NCBI RefSeq assembly: GCF_000299875.1
Contig: NZ_AMRK01000001.1
Span: 310,001-374,000, forward strand
DNA: 64,000 nt
Direction of reading: 5' to 3'
Source of the DNA: Celeribacter baekdonensis B30
Lineage (GTDB): Bacteria; Pseudomonadota; Alphaproteobacteria; Rhodobacterales; Rhodobacteraceae
The first letter of the stretch is position 1, and every line of letters starts with the position of its first letter. The notes under the pieces are model-generated. The model ran no database searches and had not been told where the DNA came from. It saw only the letters and a program-made list of their open reading frames with translations. A program made the translations under genes and the position numbers. Shown in pieces: positions 61,871-64,000 of the stretch.

Positions 61871-62386
61871 CTAAGCGACGTAGGTTTCCGCCACTCCGAC
61901 GACGTAGTTCTTGCCATAGGCTTTCGCGCAACGCGGGCAGGTGGTGTAGAAGAAATAGATATCGCCCGACGTTCCGCCGCGCTTGCGGATCAGTTCCTGC
62001 ATCTCCCGATACCAGTTGCGGGCCTCACGATAGGGTCCCTCAAAGACCTTGGTGACGAAGTCCCCGGACAGCGTTGTCATTTCTTCGTTTTCGACCGGCT
62101 TGCCGACGGAAAAGTAGTGCTCGCTGGCCCAAGGCGAAGTGTCCCGGGTCAAAACGATGCAGTCGTCCGAATCGAACGCCCCGGCATCCTCGATGTGGCC
62201 TTGCACACGGGAAAACACCCGGCCCATATTCAACGGCACATGCATGGCTGACATCGTCACTGCCCGCACCATGGGTTTGTCGCGGAAATGCAAATCCTGC
62301 CCGTCCCATCCCTCCGGATTGAACTTCGGACAACACCCTGTGGTGTTGATCGACATGTCGTAGTGTGGCAATTCGTTGATCCGCAT
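61871..62386 (-). CDS. Conserved protein of unknown function with C-x2-C motif
   Basis: A 171-residue cytoplasmic protein without signal. Conserved-looking stretches include MRINELPHYDMSINTTGCCP at the start, DSDDCIVLTRDTSPWASEHY, and YFFYTTCPRCAKAYGKNYVV near the end with paired cysteines that could bind zinc or act in redox. Similar proteins are usually annotated only as hydrolase-like or hypothetical. ATG 62386 follows AGGAGAAAG. A degenerate FNR-like element is 58 bases upstream (62444-62457). Confidence 0.65.
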   Translation of the reverse strand: MRINELPHYDMSINTTGCCPKFNPEGWDGQDLHFRDKPMVRAVTMSAMHVPLNMGRVFSRVQGHIEDAGAFDSDDCIVLTRDTSPWASEHYFSVGKPVENEEMTTLSGDFVTKVFEGPYREARNWYREMQELIRKRGGTSGDIYFFYTTCPRCAKAYGKNYVVGVAETYVA

Positions 62387-62443
62387 CGGCCTTTCTCCTT
62401 CATCATCTTTTGCTTCAGAATAGACAGATCGGCACATCCGGCA

Positions 62444-62457
62444 TTGATGGCACGCAA
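62444..62457. promoter_or_regulatory. Degenerate FNR-like element
   Basis: TTGATGGCACGCAA differs from TTGAY-N4-RTCAA at two positions in the second half-site. It sits 58 bases before the start of the CxxC protein, close to the spacing of the exact boxes in this island, so weak control is possible. Confidence 0.35.
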
Positions 62458-62465
62458 GCGGGCGT

Positions 62466-64000
62466 TCATGATCTCGCGTTGGCCTGTCGCCCACGCTCGG
62501 TGCTGCCACGGCGGACTTGCACGCGAACCAGGCGGGTCGATCCGTCGGTTGGAAACTCAACGATCGTGCCGTCTTCACCGCTCCCGTCCTGTGCCTTGGC
62601 GACACTTCCATCGCTGCAATCGACTTGCAGCACTTCTATTGAAATGGATCCGGCCTGTCCCCGCACCGTCGCGCGATAACCGGTCCAGTCCGCAGGAAGG
62701 CAGGGGGCGGTGCGCAAGGCGCCAGCCCGCAGTTCCAGTCCAAGGATTCCTTCGACCGCCAGGCGCCACGCCCAGGCCGCGGCACCGGTATACCAGGTCC
62801 ATCCGGCCCGGCCTTCGAACGGGGGCGTACCACCGACATCCGCCGGAATGACGTAGGGCTCACCCCGGTAGGCGCGCATGTCCTCAGGGTGCGCGCTGCG
62901 GCGCGCGGGGTTGATCAGGTCGAATATCCGGTACGCCTCATCGCCGTCCCCGAGCCGCGCAAAGGCCAGCCCAAGCCACGTGGCCGCGTGGGTATACTGG
63001 CCGCCGTTCTCGCGAACACCCGGCGGGTAGGCGCGAATGTAACCGGGATCGCGTAATGTCTTGTCGAAGGCCGGTGTCAAAAGCCGGACAAGCCGGTGTG
63101 CAGGATCAATCAAATGGGTGGCGGCTGAGCGGAGTGCCTGTTCGGCGCGTGCCCGGTTTGGAGCACCTGCCAGAACTGCCCAGGACTGGGCGATGCTGTC
63201 GATCCGACACTCGTCATTCTGCGCCGATCCCCATGGGACACCGTCATCGTCAAAGGCGCGTAGATACCATTCGCCGTCCCAGGCGCAGGTTTCCGCAGCC
63301 TGTCGCAGTTCCTCCGCGCGCTTGCGCCAGAACCCCGCCTCATCCACCCGGCCGGACAGATCGGCCAGATCCGCACAGGCATCGCCGCAATGCGCCGCGA
63401 ACCATGCCAGCCAGACACTTTCACCGCGTCCGTGACAGCCAACCCGGTCCATGCCGTCGTTCCAATCTCCGCTTCCGATCAATGGCAGACCGTGCGCCCC
63501 CCTGGTTGCGCCGCGCTGCATCGCACGAAGGCAGTGATCAAACAGCGTGGAGGATTGTCCGATCTCGAACGCGGCATAACGGTCCTCCTCGTCCTCGGCC
63601 AACGGCGGGGCGGAAAGAAAGGGCACCTCCTCCTTCAGGATGGAGATGTCGCCGGTCGCGCGGACATAGGCATGGGTCGCGTAGACCAGCCAGAGCATGT
63701 CGTCCGAACACCGGGTCCTGACACCGCGGTCCTCTGGTGGATGCCACCAGTGCAACACATCGCCCTCTTCAAATTGATGGCGCGCACAATCGAGGATATG
63801 GGCGCGCACGCGATGCGGCTCGGACAGAAGGAACGCCATCATGTCCTGCAACTGATCGCGGAACCCGAGTCCGCCGCTGGCCTGCTGGAACCCGGCACGT
63901 GCGAGGATGCGGGAGGCGAAGGACTGGTAGGGCAGCCAGCGGTTCACCATCAGGTCGAAGGCCCCATCCGGTGTCTCGACCTGGATCGCCCCAAGACGGT
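62466..64000 (-). CDS. ndvB: GH94 / cyclic beta-1,2-glucan synthase-like enzyme, C-terminal part
   Basis: The leftward frame is open from the window edge and ends at 62466; the N-terminus lies beyond 64000. The 511 or so visible codons form a glycoside phosphorylase (GH94) catalytic domain: VNRWLPYQ, GFRDQLQDMMAF, EGDVLHWWHPPEDRGVRTRC, SGDWNDGMDRVG with the catalytic Asp, and VRENGGQYTHAATWLG. This region closes the glucan or phosphorolyses short beta-glucans in NdvB-type proteins. It could instead be a stand-alone cellobiose/chitobiose phosphorylase; the missing part decides. Confidence 0.82.
   Translation of the reverse strand, partial: RLGAIQVETPDGAFDLMVNRWLPYQSFASRILARAGFQQASGGLGFRDQLQDMMAFLLSEPHRVRAHILDCARHQFEEGDVLHWWHPPEDRGVRTRCSDDMLWLVYATHAYVRATGDISILKEEVPFLSAPPLAEDEEDRYAAFEIGQSSTLFDHCLRAMQRGATRGAHGLPLIGSGDWNDGMDRVGCHGRGESVWLAWFAAHCGDACADLADLSGRVDEAGFWRKRAEELRQAAETCAWDGEWYLRAFDDDGVPWGSAQNDECRIDSIAQSWAVLAGAPNRARAEQALRSAATHLIDPAHRLVRLLTPAFDKTLRDPGYIRAYPPGVRENGGQYTHAATWLGLAFARLGDGDEAYRIFDLINPARRSAHPEDMRAYRGEPYVIPADVGGTPPFEGRAGWTWYTGAAAWAWRLAVEGILGLELRAGALRTAPCLPADWTGYRATVRGQAGSISIEVLQVDCSDGSVAKAQDGSGEDGTIVEFPTDGSTRLVRVQVRRGSTERGRQANARS

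Noticed and set aside
1-64000. CRISPR arrays, tRNA or rRNA genes
   Set aside because: No regularly spaced repeats or cloverleaf/rRNA-like sequences were noticed while reading both strands.

Overview
The window looks like a piece of an alphaproteobacterial replicon, most likely from Rhodobacterales (roseobacter-like). The reasons are the dense, GC-rich, tightly overlapping transport and catabolic operons, the mix of TRAP and ABC transporters, the GlpSTPQUV-type polyol transporter and FNR/FixK-type control sites. This assignment is inference from gene content. No rRNA, tRNA or CRISPR array was seen.

Layout. 1-1.7 kb: a TRAP transporter (dctQ, dctM cut by the window edge). 2-11.2 kb: an aromatic-catabolism block. 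A leftward operon (intradiol dioxygenase, muconate cycloisomerase, SCP2-like protein, alpha/beta hydrolase, LysR regulator) is flanked by a branched-chain-type ABC transporter split in two: the binding protein on the left, ATPases and permeases on the right. The two transporter promoters share a GTAT-N6-ATAC dyad. 11.2-21.1 kb: a spermidine/putrescine-type ABC transporter facing an AcoR-like regulator with a degenerate AAA+ domain, then an NTF2-flavin monooxygenase fusion, an acetoin/diacetyl-type SDR and a zinc 2,3-butanediol-type dehydrogenase. 21.1-30.4 kb: polyol module 1 (SorC regulator, aldolase-like protein, MalK-type ABC transporter, FGGY kinase, GlpD-like dehydrogenase). 30.8-33.6 kb: a PPP-type phosphatase and a ThDP enzyme. 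33.7-44.1 kb: polyol module 2 (glpVUQPTS, FGGY kinase, divergent GlpD-like dehydrogenase and GntR regulator).

44.1-51.3 kb: a tryptophylquinone amine dehydrogenase operon (large subunit, mauE, mauD, light chain, two c-type cytochromes) with a divergent AraC regulator. Decayed IS481, IS3, IS110 and IS6 remnants bracket it, so it looks like an acquired island. 51.3-53 kb: a small helix-turn-helix protein and an apparently inactive polysaccharide deacetylase fused to a thioredoxin-like domain.

53-64 kb: a stress / low-oxygen island with FtsH, an APH-like kinase, a DUF2267 protein, a CBS protein, a lipoprotein, an HPF/RaiA protein, two Crp/Fnr regulators, a host-attachment-family protein, Hsp20, an uncharacterised CxxC protein and the C-terminal part of a GH94 / cyclic-glucan-synthase-like enzyme. 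Three exact TTGAY-N4-RTCAA boxes lie 62-65 bases upstream of three of its start codons. Two genes carry in-frame stops: an amber inside the C-terminal domain of HPF, and an ochre between a well-placed upstream start and the Hsp20 body.

The window therefore joins several import-and-oxidise modules (aromatics, diols, two polyols, amines) to a stress regulon. The strongest items for follow-up are the shared catabolic operators, the complementary degenerate GlpS/GlpT ATPase sites, the amine dehydrogenase lacking local mauG, the FNR-box trio, and the two in-frame stops.
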